A DNA stretch of 64,000 nt, from positions 1 through 64,000 of the forward strand of contig DASZEN010000016.1 in the NCBI GenBank assembly GCA_035940775.1, written 5' to 3'. Below the pieces are notes generated by a model. The model was not told the origin of the DNA. It made no database searches and saw nothing but the letters and a program-made list of their open reading frames with translations. Origin of the DNA: DASQYE01 sp035940775. GTDB lineage: Bacteria > Acidobacteriota > Blastocatellia > Pyrinomonadales > Pyrinomonadaceae. This document shows positions 45,346 through 54,554 of this stretch, piece by piece. How positions within the stretch are numbered: the stretch's first letter is position 1; the number at the start of each line of letters is the position of its first letter. The translations under genes were made by a program, and so were the position numbers.

Positions 45346-46593
45346 TTATTCGTAGCGGAGCGATTCGATGGGGTCGAGGCGGGCGGCCTTCCAGGCGGGC
45401 CAGAGACCGAAGACGAGGCCGATGCCGACGCTCGCGATAAAGCCGCCGACGGGAGCCCAGAGTGGAACGTAAGACGGCACGAGCATCCGTATCAGCAGCG
45501 TCGTCAGCCAGCCGAGCAGAAGACCGATCAGTCCGCCCATCCCCGTGAGCGTCATCGCCTCGATCAGGAATTGCCAGAGAATGTCTGCGCGCCGCGCGCC
45601 GATGGCCTTGCGAACGCCGATCTCGCGCGTGCGCTCCGTCACCGAGACGAGCATGATGTTCATGACGCCGATGCCGCCCACCATCAGCCCGACCGAAGAG
45701 ATAACGACCATCGCGATGGCGACGCCCCCGAGGATGGAACGGAACTGTTCTATGATCGTCTCGGCGGTCGCCATCCCGAAATTATCGGGCTTGCCGAAGG
45801 GAACCTGTCGCCGGACGCGCAACAGATCGGTGATCTGATCCTTGGCCTCGTCCATCATGCCGGGCCGCGCCACAGCCATAATATAAATATCGTCGGCGTT
45901 CGGCTTGAGCTTGCGCACCACTCCGAACGGCAGGTAGATGACGTTGTTCTGATCGTCGCCGGAAAGAAATGTCTCGCGCTTTTCCAGTACGCCCAGAACT
46001 CGGAACTCCTGCCCGGCGATCTCAATCGTCTTGTCCACGGGCGAGACGTAGGAGAAGAAGTTTTCGGCGACGCTCGCGCCGATCACGCAGACTCGCTCGT
46101 TCTGGTCGTTCTCGAATTGCGAGAAGAAGCGCCCTTCGGTGATGACTTCAGTCCCCGCCTTCTCAAACTCTGGCAACGTGCCCTGAAGGGAGACGGCCGC
46201 GCTGGTCTTCCCGTTGCCCGTCACCAGTATCTTCTGGCCGAAGAAATTGTTGGTGATATCCAGAAAGGGGACTGAGACCTCGACGGCCGGAAGCTTGCCA
46301 ATCGCCATCGCATCGTCAAAGGTCAGCTCCTTTCGCATCCGCTCTTCGCGCGAGAGACGACCGATGCGTATGCCCGGTTGAAACTTGGCTATGAAGATCG
46401 AGCGCGTGCCGAAGGATTCGACCTCTTTTCTGACGGCCGTATCGATGCCGCTGATGATGGAGGCAATCGCCATCACCGTCCACACGCCGATCACGACGCC
46501 GATCACCGTCAGAAACGAGCGCAGCTTATTGGAGCGCAGCGTCGCCAGCGCCATCAGAAGGTTTTCGTAAATGTCGCTGCGTATCAGTTTCAT
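45346..46593 (-). CDS. MacB-type ABC transporter permease (FtsX domain), copy 1
   Basis: 415 residues. N-terminal helix (SNKLRSFLTVIGVVIGVWTVM), a periplasmic MacB-PCD domain (about 45-245), then three helices of the FtsX domain. It contains the conserved VSVTERTREIGVRKAIGARR loop and ends with FGLWPAWKAARLDPIESLRYE. Last gene of the exporter operon. Its 3' end shares 48 identical bases with copy 3. Members work with an ATPase and a periplasmic adaptor to export peptides, lipids or drugs; the substrate is unknown. Confidence 0.9.
   Translation of the reverse strand: MKLIRSDIYENLLMALATLRSNKLRSFLTVIGVVIGVWTVMAIASIISGIDTAVRKEVESFGTRSIFIAKFQPGIRIGRLSREERMRKELTFDDAMAIGKLPAVEVSVPFLDITNNFFGQKILVTGNGKTSAAVSLQGTLPEFEKAGTEVITEGRFFSQFENDQNERVCVIGASVAENFFSYVSPVDKTIEIAGQEFRVLGVLEKRETFLSGDDQNNVIYLPFGVVRKLKPNADDIYIMAVARPGMMDEAKDQITDLLRVRRQVPFGKPDNFGMATAETIIEQFRSILGGVAIAMVVISSVGLMVGGIGVMNIMLVSVTERTREIGVRKAIGARRADILWQFLIEAMTLTGMGGLIGLLLGWLTTLLIRMLVPSYVPLWAPVGGFIASVGIGLVFGLWPAWKAARLDPIESLRYE
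45364..45411. repeat. 48-nt tract identical to 48097-48144
   Basis: Identical at every base to 48097-48144, in the matching position at the 3' ends of permease copies 1 and 3, where the proteins are otherwise clearly different. It encodes the FGLWPAWKAARLDPIE region. Confidence 0.85.
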
Positions 46594-46674
46594 AAGAGTC
46601 TTCGATCAGCAGTAATCCGTAGCCGGTCAGGGGTCTTTCTTCGCTCGGCGCAGTCCTTCCATCTCAGCCATCAC

Positions 46675-47910
46675 TTAATCCGCCCTGAGCGCCTCAATCG
46701 GATCAAGGCGCGCGGCCTTCCATGCCGGAAATATTCCGGAGAGCACTCCGATCACTCCCGAGACGGTGACGGCCGTGACGACCGCGATGATGGAAAGGTA
46801 GGTCGGGAAAAAGACGGCCGTCAGAATCCGCCCGATAATCCAGGCGAGCAGGACGCCGAAGCTTCCGCCGATGGCCGAGAGCGTGATCGCCTCGACCATA
46901 AACTGCTTGAGAATGTCCGAGCGCCGCGCGCCGAGCGACTTGCGTATGCCTATCTCTTTGGTTCGCTCCGTCACCGAGACGAGCATGATGTTCATAATCA
47001 CGATGCCGCCGATGACGAGCGCGATGGCCGGAACGATCACGGCGACAATAGAGACCGTGCCGAGGATACGGTCGCGTATGCCCGTGATGGCGTCCGGAGT
47101 GATAATGCCGAAATTATCTTTTTCGTTCGGCCCGATGTGCCGCTTGACGCGCAATAGAAAGCGGGCCTCTTCGACCGCATCGCTGAAGGTCTCGTCGGAT
47201 TTCGAGGTCGCCACGATATAGAGCGAGCGCTGATTCCTCAGCGGGCCGAAGCTGTTCGCGTAGGTCTTCAAAGGAATCGTGACGAAGGTGTCCTGCGGCT
47301 GGCCGAAGATAGTGCCCTTGGCCGTCGCCACGCCGATCACGCGATAGGGCAGGCCCTCGATCACCAGTTCCTGCCCGAGCGCCCTGCCGGAAGGAAACAG
47401 CTTGTTGGCGATGTCGGCCCCGATGTAAGCGACGCGCATCGCGGCCTCGGCCTCAGTCTCCGAGAAGTAGCGCCCCTCTGCGATGTCCAGATTCTCGATG
47501 TCGGCGATGATGGGCGTCGCGCCGTCCACCTGAACGTCCTGTAGAATTTCGGTGCCGCGCCTGACCTCGTGGCGCGTGGCGAGGGCTTTGGCGCCGAGCT
47601 TGCCGATCAGCGTAGCCCGCGCACGCAGGTACTCCACCTCTTCGAGCGTTAAATCCTTGTTGCGGCGCTGCGCGGCGGCAATCGTGTCCGTGTCCTTGAA
47701 ATCCTCGAACGCGAAGCGGCGAATCGAAAAGGATTTGGAGCCGATCCCGGCGATCTTCTCGTCAAAGTAGGCGTTGAATCCCTGTATGACGGAGACCACG
47801 ACGACGACCGCCGTGACGCCGATAATCATTCCGAGCAAGGTGAGCACCGAACGCAGCTTATGTGCCCAGATGGCCGCGACCGCAAGTTTTAATGTCTCTA
47901 TAAATTTCAC
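46675..47910 (-). CDS. MacB-type ABC transporter permease (FtsX domain), copy 2
   Basis: 411 residues with the same plan as its neighbours: helix at about 17-40, periplasmic domain, three C-terminal helices. Motifs VSVTERTKEIGIRKSLGARR and SGIFPAWKAARLDPIEALRAD. The start is GTG at 47910. It lies 81 nt ahead of copy 1 and 168 nt after copy 3. The periplasmic domain differs much more than the FtsX loops, so the copies are not simple redundant duplicates. Confidence 0.9.
   Translation of the reverse strand: MKFIETLKLAVAAIWAHKLRSVLTLLGMIIGVTAVVVVVSVIQGFNAYFDEKIAGIGSKSFSIRRFAFEDFKDTDTIAAAQRRNKDLTLEEVEYLRARATLIGKLGAKALATRHEVRRGTEILQDVQVDGATPIIADIENLDIAEGRYFSETEAEAAMRVAYIGADIANKLFPSGRALGQELVIEGLPYRVIGVATAKGTIFGQPQDTFVTIPLKTYANSFGPLRNQRSLYIVATSKSDETFSDAVEEARFLLRVKRHIGPNEKDNFGIITPDAITGIRDRILGTVSIVAVIVPAIALVIGGIVIMNIMLVSVTERTKEIGIRKSLGARRSDILKQFMVEAITLSAIGGSFGVLLAWIIGRILTAVFFPTYLSIIAVVTAVTVSGVIGVLSGIFPAWKAARLDPIEALRAD
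46939..46995. repeat. 57-nt tract identical to 49962-50018
   Basis: The coding sequence for the VTERTKEIGIRK loop is identical over 57 bases in permease copies 2 and 4, and nearly so in copy 3 (about 48347-48403). Confidence 0.8.
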
Positions 47911-48078
47911 TCTGGAGCTACTACGTTCCGGTACGGATTATGGTTGCAGCCGGGGGGCATATATTCAGATGCGCCGGAACGGGGATAAGTTTTACGCAAA
48001 ACGGCTGGCCCTTTCAATCACAGCCCTTTTAATCACAGTGCACCAGTGGTCTTCTCCATCTATTAATAAGGCAGGTGT

Positions 48079-49320
48079 CTATTCCCAGCGCAGGGCTTCG
48101 ATGGGGTCGAGGCGGGCGGCCTTCCAGGCGGGCCAGAGACCGAAAATTATCCCGACCGCCGCCGAGATGCCGAGGCCGACGGCGATGGCCCACAACGGCA
48201 CAAAGGCTGGCAGCGGAGAATACTTGTTCATCAGCAGGCTCGCGACCTCTCCGACGACGAGACCGGCGACGCCGCCGATGGCCGTCAGCGCCACCGCCTC
48301 GATCAGAAATTGCGAAAGGATATTACCACGCGTCGCGCCGACGGCTTTGCGTATGCCTATCTCTTTGGTTCGCTCGGTCACCGAGACGAGCATGATGTTC
48401 ATCACGCCGATACCGCCGATCATGAGCGCCACGAAGGAGACGGCTGTCAGTACGAGCGCGGTCGCGCCCGTCAGTTGATTGTAGATGTCGAGGAGCGAAT
48501 CCTGCGACGAGATGCCGAAATTGTCTGGAGCATTACGCGGCACGCGACGGCGGCGGCGCAGGATGTCCGCCGCCTCGTCCATGGCCGATTTGACGTAGGC
48601 GCGCGAACGCGGGCGGGCGACGATAAAGAAGACGACCTGCGGCGCGGGCAGGTCAGGATAATACTTGTCGAAGGTCGTGATCGGAATAAAAACGGAGTTG
48701 TCGCGCGACTGGCCGAAGAAATTGCCGAGCGGCTCCATCACTCCGATGACGCGATAGGGATTGCCGTTGATCTTCAGCTCTTTGTCAATCGGGTTTTCAA
48801 AGGGGAAGAGGGCGCGCACGACATCGACGCCGAGGATGCAGACGTTCGCGTGCGTCTCCATGTCTATGTCCAGTATGAAGCGCCCGTGCCCGACGTTCTG
48901 CGAATGCACGAACTCGTAGAAGGGCGTGACGCCGTAAAGTATGGGCGTGTCCGTCTGCTTGTCGCTGTAGCGCACGGTCGAGGCGATCATGCGGTGAATC
49001 GGAGAGACGCCGATGATCGAAGGCGCTTCGCGCCTGAGCGCCTCGGCGTCGTCCATCGTCAAGTCCTTGCGATGCAGCTCCTCCTGGCCGGGCGGGCGTC
49101 CGAAACTCGGATTGAACTTCGAGATGAAGATCGTATTCGACCCGAGGGATTCGACCTGCTGCGCGAAAGCGCGGTTTAAGCCCTGGATGATCGAGACCAT
49201 GAAGATGACCGTGATGACGCCGACGCTGACACCCAGGATGGTGAGCGCCGAACGAAGCTTGTTCGCGCGCAGGGTATCGACGGCCATCGCCGCCGATTCT
49301 CTAATGTCGTCGAATGTCAT
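48079..49320 (-). CDS. MacB-type ABC transporter permease (FtsX domain), copy 3
   Basis: 413 residues. N-terminal helix with ANKLRSALTILGVSVGVITVIF, a periplasmic domain with an IFISKFNPSF start, and three C-terminal helices including VSVTERTKEIGIRKAVGATR and FGLWPAWKAARLDPIEALRWE. ATG start at 49320. It follows the BamE-like small gene by 9 nt, pointing to coupled expression. Confidence 0.9.
   Translation of the reverse strand: MTFDDIRESAAMAVDTLRANKLRSALTILGVSVGVITVIFMVSIIQGLNRAFAQQVESLGSNTIFISKFNPSFGRPPGQEELHRKDLTMDDAEALRREAPSIIGVSPIHRMIASTVRYSDKQTDTPILYGVTPFYEFVHSQNVGHGRFILDIDMETHANVCILGVDVVRALFPFENPIDKELKINGNPYRVIGVMEPLGNFFGQSRDNSVFIPITTFDKYYPDLPAPQVVFFIVARPRSRAYVKSAMDEAADILRRRRRVPRNAPDNFGISSQDSLLDIYNQLTGATALVLTAVSFVALMIGGIGVMNIMLVSVTERTKEIGIRKAVGATRGNILSQFLIEAVALTAIGGVAGLVVGEVASLLMNKYSPLPAFVPLWAIAVGLGISAAVGIIFGLWPAWKAARLDPIEALRWE
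48097..48144. repeat. 48-nt tract identical to 45364-45411
   Basis: Second copy of the tract shared by permease copies 1 and 3 at their 3' ends; flanking bases differ on both sides. Confidence 0.85.
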
Positions 49321-49329
49321 CGCCTTCCT

Positions 49330-49695
49330 CTAGTTCACGCCGCCGAAGATGCGGGTGATCCTGTTCTGCCCGTCGAAGCGGACGATCAAATCATAATGGC
49401 CCCGCATGGTCTCAAGGCCAAGCCGCCTCCACAACGCGCCCTGAAAGGGGCGCGCCGTCCACGTCCAATACTCGTCCGGCTCTCGACGGGCCACCTCGTG
49501 CGGCTCGCCCGCGATCCGCCTCACCTCGTCCTTCGTCATACCCGGCTTGAGCAGAGCGTGCGCGCTCTCTATCCTGCGAGAGATGCGCCTGTAAAGGAGA
49601 CGCTCGCGCCCAAGCTCGACGGCGAAGAGCAGCACGAGCGCCGCAATGAGGACGCCGAGGCTCTTAAGGATGCGCCTGCGTCTTTCGCTCTTCAT
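49330..49695 (-). CDS. BamE/SmpA-like small membrane-anchored protein
   Basis: 121 residues. A basic start MKSERRRR, one hydrophobic helix (about 12-26), then a BamE/SmpA-like module LKPGMTKDEVRRIAGEPHEVARREPDEYWTW with beta strands to the end. It lacks a lipobox Cys, so it is probably an inner-membrane-anchored periplasmic protein. ATG 49695 overlaps the stop of permease copy 4 (TGATG), showing translational coupling. Its insertion among the permease genes suggests a role in the exporter assembly (inference). Confidence 0.72.
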   Translation of the reverse strand: MKSERRRRILKSLGVLIAALVLLFAVELGRERLLYRRISRRIESAHALLKPGMTKDEVRRIAGEPHEVARREPDEYWTWTARPFQGALWRRLGLETMRGHYDLIVRFDGQNRITRIFGGVN

Positions 49696-50942
49696 CACTC
49701 GGCCCTCAACGCCTCGATGGGGTCGAGGCGGGCGGCGCGCCAGGCGGGCCACAATCCGCTAACGATGCCGACGACGGATGATACTCCGACGCCGAGCACG
49801 GCCGAGGTGACGTTAATCAGGAGCGGGAAGCCCATCAGAAAAGAGAGCGCGTAGGCGAGCGCGAATCCGGCGAGGACGCCGATTGCGCCGCCGATTGCGG
49901 TCACCGTCACCGCCTCGATCAGAAACTGCTGAAGAATATCCTTGCGCCGCGCGCCGATGGCCTTGCGTATGCCTATCTCTTTGGTTCGCTCCGTCACCGA
50001 GACGAGCATGATGTTCATGACCACGATGCCGCCGACCACCAGTGAGATCGCCGCCACGCCTATCGTCACGATATAGATGTTGGAGGTCGCTTTGCCGTAG
50101 AGGTCTAAAAAGACATCCTGCGTCTCCAAAGCGAAGCCGTCGTCCTCGTCCTTCGCGGTCTTGCCGCGACGGTTACGCATCACGACGCGCACCTGATCCT
50201 GAACCTCCGTCAGTTGCTCGGCCGACGCCGCCTGTATAAAGACTACGAGCGAATCGCGCGAGCCGTACATCTTCTGGTAGGTCGGGTAGGGAAGATAGAT
50301 CACGTTGTCGCGCGAGAAGCCGAAAATCTTGCCCTTGGTCTCGGCCACGCCGACGACCTCGAAGGGGCGGCCAGCGATGCGTACCTGCTGGCCCACCACG
50401 CGTTCGGGCTGCGCGCCGCCAAAAAGATTCTCTATGATGTCGGTTCCGATGACGCAGACATCGCGCCCCGCCCCGTGCTCGCTCTCCGACCAGATGCGCC
50501 CCGCCTGGACGTTGATATCGTTTATCAGGAACATCGAGAGCGAGACGCCCTGAAGCGGGACGCCGTCGGATTTCTGGTCGCCGCGCTTGATTAACTCCCT
50601 GGCGTTGGCCGTGATGCCCGTGCGCCAGCAGGTCGTGCACAGGCGCGCAATCGCTTCGGCGTCCTCCTCTGTGACATCCTTGTGCTTGTTGAATTTGATG
50701 AAGTCTTCGCGCGAGGTGATGATCTGCGGTCGCTTCGAGACGGTAAAGACGGTCGAGCCCTGCGAAGAGAAGGTCGAGGCAACCGTCTTGTCGAGCCCCT
50801 TGATGATGGTGACGACGGCGATGACGGCCGAGACGCCGACGACTATGCCGACGAGTGTGAGCGCGGTGCGCAGCTTATTGGCGCGAAGCGACGCCACGGC
50901 GACGCGAAACGATTCCCACAAAGACGAAATACGCAGGCGCAT
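49695..50942 (-). CDS. MacB-type ABC transporter permease (FtsX domain), copy 4
   Basis: 415 residues from the ATG at 50942, chosen because it aligns with the starts and lengths of the other three copies. A GTG at 51032 would add 30 unrelated residues. N-terminal helix (ANKLRTALTLVGIVVGVSAVIAV), a periplasmic domain with a CTTC motif (two Cys not seen in the other copies), and three C-terminal helices with VSVTERTKEIGIRKAIGARR. First permease after the ATPase gene. Confidence 0.9.
   Translation of the reverse strand: MRLRISSLWESFRVAVASLRANKLRTALTLVGIVVGVSAVIAVVTIIKGLDKTVASTFSSQGSTVFTVSKRPQIITSREDFIKFNKHKDVTEEDAEAIARLCTTCWRTGITANARELIKRGDQKSDGVPLQGVSLSMFLINDINVQAGRIWSESEHGAGRDVCVIGTDIIENLFGGAQPERVVGQQVRIAGRPFEVVGVAETKGKIFGFSRDNVIYLPYPTYQKMYGSRDSLVVFIQAASAEQLTEVQDQVRVVMRNRRGKTAKDEDDGFALETQDVFLDLYGKATSNIYIVTIGVAAISLVVGGIVVMNIMLVSVTERTKEIGIRKAIGARRKDILQQFLIEAVTVTAIGGAIGVLAGFALAYALSFLMGFPLLINVTSAVLGVGVSSVVGIVSGLWPAWRAARLDPIEALRAE
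49962..50018. repeat. 57-nt tract identical to 46939-46995
   Basis: Second copy of the identical tract in permease copies 2 and 4. Confidence 0.8.
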
Positions 50943-51038
50943 AACAAACGAGCGATTAATGGCGAGCGACCGTTGACAAGTGAGAATCCACGGGGACACT
51001 TGCCGCAGAGGGCCACCTCTCTCACTCGTCACTCTGTT

Positions 51039-51812
51039 TTACCTGATTCGCTCGTCCTTTTCGATCAGGCCGTCGCGGATCGAGATGACGCGATGCGCGC
51101 GCGCGGCGATGTCCGGTTCGTGTGTGACGACGATGATCGTGTTCCCTTCGGCGTGCAGCTTCTCGAAGAGGTTCATGATCTCGTAGCTGGTGGCGGTGTC
51201 GAGCGCGCCCGTCGGCTCGTCCGCCAGCAGGATCGAGGGATGATTGACGAGCGCGCGGGCGATGGCGACGCGCTGGCGCTGTCCGCCCGAAAGCTCGTTC
51301 GGCCTGTGCATCATTCGATCCGACAGATCGACCGCCGCGAGCGAGCGTTTCGCCTGCTCGTGCCGCGCCGCCGAACTCATACCGGCGTAGATCAGCGGCA
51401 GCTCGACGTTGTGCAGACTGGTCGCGCGCGCCAGAAGATTAAAGGTCTGAAAGACGAAACCGATCTCCTGATTGCGTATGCGCGCCAATTCGTCGTCGTC
51501 CATCTCAGAGACGAGCTTGCCGTTGATCCAGTACTCACCCCTGGTCGGCGTATCGAGACAGCCGATCAGGTTCATCAGCGTTGACTTGCCGGAACCCGAT
51601 GGGCCAATGATCGCCACGTATTCGCCCTTCTGCACGTCGAAAGAGACGCCGTGCAGCGCGTGCACCTCTTCCGAGCCCATCATGTAAGTCTTCCAGATGT
51701 CGCGCATCGAGATGAGCGAGGCGGGCACGGCATCGCGCGCCAGCAACTCGCCGTGCCCGAGCACGCCCTCTTCGACCTCCGAGGCGGACATCGCGAGCGT
51801 TATGTCACTCAT
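51039..51812 (-). CDS. MacB/LolD-type ABC transporter ATPase
   Basis: 257 residues. Walker A GPSGSGKST, Q-loop FVFQTFNLL, signature LSGGQRQRVAIARAL, Walker B ILLADEPTGALD, H-loop VTHEPDIA. The first 35 residues are a non-conserved acidic extension. It is the only ATPase of the operon, so it presumably drives all four permease types. It starts 2 nt after the adaptor stop. Confidence 0.94.
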   Translation of the reverse strand: MSDITLAMSASEVEEGVLGHGELLARDAVPASLISMRDIWKTYMMGSEEVHALHGVSFDVQKGEYVAIIGPSGSGKSTLMNLIGCLDTPTRGEYWINGKLVSEMDDDELARIRNQEIGFVFQTFNLLARATSLHNVELPLIYAGMSSAARHEQAKRSLAAVDLSDRMMHRPNELSGGQRQRVAIARALVNHPSILLADEPTGALDTATSYEIMNLFEKLHAEGNTIIVVTHEPDIAARAHRVISIRDGLIEKDERIR

Positions 51813-51814
51813 TA

Positions 51815-53398
51815 CTATTTACCCTCGCCTGAGTTCGAGTTCGCGTCGCCCGGCTTTCTCACCATTCGCTTGACGGTCTGCTGTTCCTTGAGCGACTTCA
51901 GCACGCGGCTCGGACCCGTTATGATCTCCATGTTGGGCTGCACGCCGCTCAGGATTTCGATGTCGGATTCGCCCGTGATGCCCGTCGTGACTTCGACGAA
52001 CTTGACCTTGTTGCCTTCCAGTATGTAAACGCCTTTGATGTCCTTGGGCTTCTCGCCGGACGTTGCGGGCGTCGCTGTCGAGGTCGCCGGGGCGCTTCCC
52101 TGTGCGGGCGCTCCTGCGCCCTCGCGCGATGTCGGAGATTTTTCGACGATGGCCTGAAGCGGCACGGCGATAACGTTATTCTTGACCTGCGTAGTGATGG
52201 TCGCCGTGGCGCTCATACCCGGCTTCAATCCGTTGCGAATATCGTCGGGCACGTTTTGCAGTTGAACGACGACGCGAAACTCTTTGGCCTCCTGAACATT
52301 GATCTGGGTCTGGAGACCACTCTGCGTCGCCGACTTGCCGAGAGCGAGCGGAGTCTTCTGCGTCACCGTGCCGAGGATTTCGCGCTCTGCGAAGGCATCG
52401 ACCTTGATCTTCGCGGCCTGGCCCACCTCGACCTTTGAAATCTCCGTCTCGTCAACCTTGACCTCGACGTTGACCGTGGACATGTCGGCGATGGTCAGCA
52501 GCGGCGTAGTCGAAAGTCCGGCGACGGCGAACGTGCCGACCTTGGATGGAACGTCGGCGATGATGCCGGTGATCGGCGCAAGCTGCGTCGCCTTGGCCAG
52601 TTGGCTCGACTGGCCGCGCTGTAGGGCGGCCTGCTGGTTGGCACGCGACTCGCTGGCCGAGACGCTCGCCTGCGCGCGCTGGACGCCGATGCGCGCATCG
52701 CGCACGTTGACGCGCTGCTGGTTGGCACGCGCCACGGCTTCCTGCACGCCTATCTTCTGTGTCTCGTAGTTTGCCTGCGCCGTGCGCAGCGATACCTGTG
52801 CCTGCTCGAGGCGGTCGCGCGCCGCGTCGTACTCCGAACGCGAAGCGACGCCGGATTCCACCAGCTCCGTCGTCCGCCTCAATTCGCGCTGCGCCGTATT
52901 GAGATCGACCTGCGCGCGATCGACGTTGGTTTGCGAGGAGACGAGCTGCTGGCGGGCCGAAGCGACCGAAGCCTCGGCGACCGTCAGGGCCTGCTGCGCC
53001 TGCGCGACGTTGTTCTCGGCCGCCAGAACTTGCGTGCGCGCGTTCTGCACGTCGCTGATGGCTGCCTGCGAGGCGGCGGCCTGCGCCTGCTGGTTCGATT
53101 GAAGCTGTGTCGGGTCAAGGCGCACGAGCGGCTGGCCCCTGGTCACCAGATCGCCCTCTTTGACGAATATCTCCTCGATGCGGCCCGCCACCTCGCTCGT
53201 CATATTGACGAACTGAATAGGGCGCACTTCGCCCGAAGCCGTGACGGTCTGCCGAAGCTCGGGGCGCACCTCGATTTTCACCGTGGTCACTTCGGGCTCG
53301 TCCTTGCGGCTGGCAAAGACGCTGATGATAACGATCAGGCCGAGGAGGGCGACCGCCGAGACGATAATAATGATTTTCTTTCTACGGCTTAGGGCCAT
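51815..53398 (-). CDS. periplasmic adaptor (HlyD/MacA-type membrane fusion protein)
   Basis: 527 residues. N-terminal membrane anchor (about 8-27), lipoyl-like halves (GEVRPIQFVNMTSEVAGRIEEI near 56-80 and the ITGIIADVPSKVGTFAV return), a long Ala/Gln/Arg-rich coiled-coil hairpin (about 95-265), then the beta-barrel domain with VEVKVDETEISKVEVGQAAKI. A Pro/Ala/Ser-rich insert lies around 435-465. The hairpin would contact an outer-membrane TolC-type channel, which is not encoded here. AAGGA lies 11 nt before the ATG. First gene of the operon. Confidence 0.92.
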   Translation of the reverse strand: MALSRRKKIIIIVSAVALLGLIVIISVFASRKDEPEVTTVKIEVRPELRQTVTASGEVRPIQFVNMTSEVAGRIEEIFVKEGDLVTRGQPLVRLDPTQLQSNQQAQAAASQAAISDVQNARTQVLAAENNVAQAQQALTVAEASVASARQQLVSSQTNVDRAQVDLNTAQRELRRTTELVESGVASRSEYDAARDRLEQAQVSLRTAQANYETQKIGVQEAVARANQQRVNVRDARIGVQRAQASVSASESRANQQAALQRGQSSQLAKATQLAPITGIIADVPSKVGTFAVAGLSTTPLLTIADMSTVNVEVKVDETEISKVEVGQAAKIKVDAFAEREILGTVTQKTPLALGKSATQSGLQTQINVQEAKEFRVVVQLQNVPDDIRNGLKPGMSATATITTQVKNNVIAVPLQAIVEKSPTSREGAGAPAQGSAPATSTATPATSGEKPKDIKGVYILEGNKVKFVEVTTGITGESDIEILSGVQPNMEIITGPSRVLKSLKEQQTVKRMVRKPGDANSNSGEGK

Positions 53399-53801
53399 CT
53401 CAATACATTCCTTCTGATTAAGGGGTTAATCCTATTGTCGGGTCACACAGGGTCAAGCTTGTCGGCGCTCTCTTTGTGCGCCCCGGCCCGCCTTTAGAAT
53501 CTCTTCGGCCAGCGTAACTTCTACGTCCGACGGGGGCCAACAGTTTCAATTATAAGCGTGAAGGGCCCTTAGATAAAAACTGTCAGCGACGGTCGCTCTC
53601 GCTCGCCTGCGTCTCGCGCCCTTTAATTTAGAGGCGTGACGGCCGACTCCTTAAAAACTCCGGTTGGCGACTATTTTCATTTCGCGTTACAATACGGACT
53701 TCCTCGCGCGAGGGCCGCTCTGACACTCTCGCGCAAGCCTTCGGGTAAAGTCGGGGACGCCTTCTCAGAGAAAGTACCGGGCGCGCGTCTGGGTAAAACT
53801 T
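53399..53801. other. divergent control region, exporter operon / FHA cluster
   Basis: About 400 nt between two divergent gene groups. It holds the plus-strand promoter at 53664-53693 and, on the minus strand, a TATAAT at 53554-53549 with a weak -35 (TTTATC) 17 nt further. No RNA gene is seen. The frame at 53636-53860 overlaps the FHA gene and has no good ribosome-binding site. Confidence 0.45.
53664..53693 (+). promoter_or_regulatory. candidate promoter of the FHA/kinase cluster
   Basis: TTGGCG (53664-53669), 18-nt spacer, TACAAT (53688-53693), about 100 nt before the first FHA gene. Confidence 0.45.
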
Positions 53802-54389
53802 ATGATTACCTGCGAGAGGTGCAATACGGAAAACATAGACGGGGCGCAGTATTGCGATGAATGCGGAGCCCCGCTGGTTCGTGCTGCGCCTGAGAAAAAA
53901 GTGTCGGGGACGAGCGATACGGGCGGCGGGACGGCGGGCAAAGGGCTCGGCGAGGTCGCAAGTAACGGCCCGATCCCCAACGGCCTGGAAGCGGTCGCCA
54001 AAGGGGCCGCCGCGCCTTACGCCATCTCCTCGGGCTCCATCTCACTGATGGACGGCGCGCACGCCAAGCTCGTCATAGAGCGGGGACGCTCCGCAGGCAA
54101 ACAGTTCCCCTTAAGCGATGATGAATCGCAGATCGGACGCTGGGACGCCGACGGCGGTATCTTTCCGGACGTTGACCTGGACGCCGACGACCCCGAAGCG
54201 AAAGTGTCGCGTCGTCACGCGCGCATTATGCGCCGCAATGATAAATATTTCATAGAAGACCTGGGCTCGACCAACGGAACTTTTATCAATCGCGGGCGTC
54301 GTTTACTGCCGGGCGACCGCCAGCCCTTGCACGACGGCGACGAGATCATTGTCGGAAAGACTTTTTTGCGTTTTCATATTGTTAAATAA
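53802..54389 (+). CDS. zinc-ribbon FHA-domain protein
   Basis: 195 residues. N-terminal zinc ribbon (CERC...CDEC, residues 4-21), a Gly/Ala-rich linker, then an FHA domain (about 85-190) with the phosphothreonine-binding pattern IGRWD, VSRRHARI and LGSTNGTFIN. It should bind a Thr-phosphorylated partner, most simply a substrate of the kinase encoded next. No membrane segment. It is the first gene of the signalling cluster, 165 nt before the kinase gene. Confidence 0.88.
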   Translation: MITCERCNTENIDGAQYCDECGAPLVRAAPEKKVSGTSDTGGGTAGKGLGEVASNGPIPNGLEAVAKGAAAPYAISSGSISLMDGAHAKLVIERGRSAGKQFPLSDDESQIGRWDADGGIFPDVDLDADDPEAKVSRRHARIMRRNDKYFIEDLGSTNGTFINRGRRLLPGDRQPLHDGDEIIVGKTFLRFHIVK

Positions 54390-54554
54390 GAGCAGGGCTA
54401 TGACAGCTTCGGCGCTATCCGCACGGTTGATCCTTTGCGGGGAGCGGCCAGCAGCAGAAGCAGCAGCAGAAGCACGAGCGGCGACGACAAAAAATTTTCC
54501 CTTTCAGGGGCTTCACGTGCGAGTTAAAAACCCTTGACGACGAGTCATCGAGAG

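Noticed and set aside
53636..53860. 74-codon frame overlapping the FHA gene start
   Set aside because: Overlaps the zinc-ribbon coding sequence in another frame and the promoter region; no ribosome-binding site.
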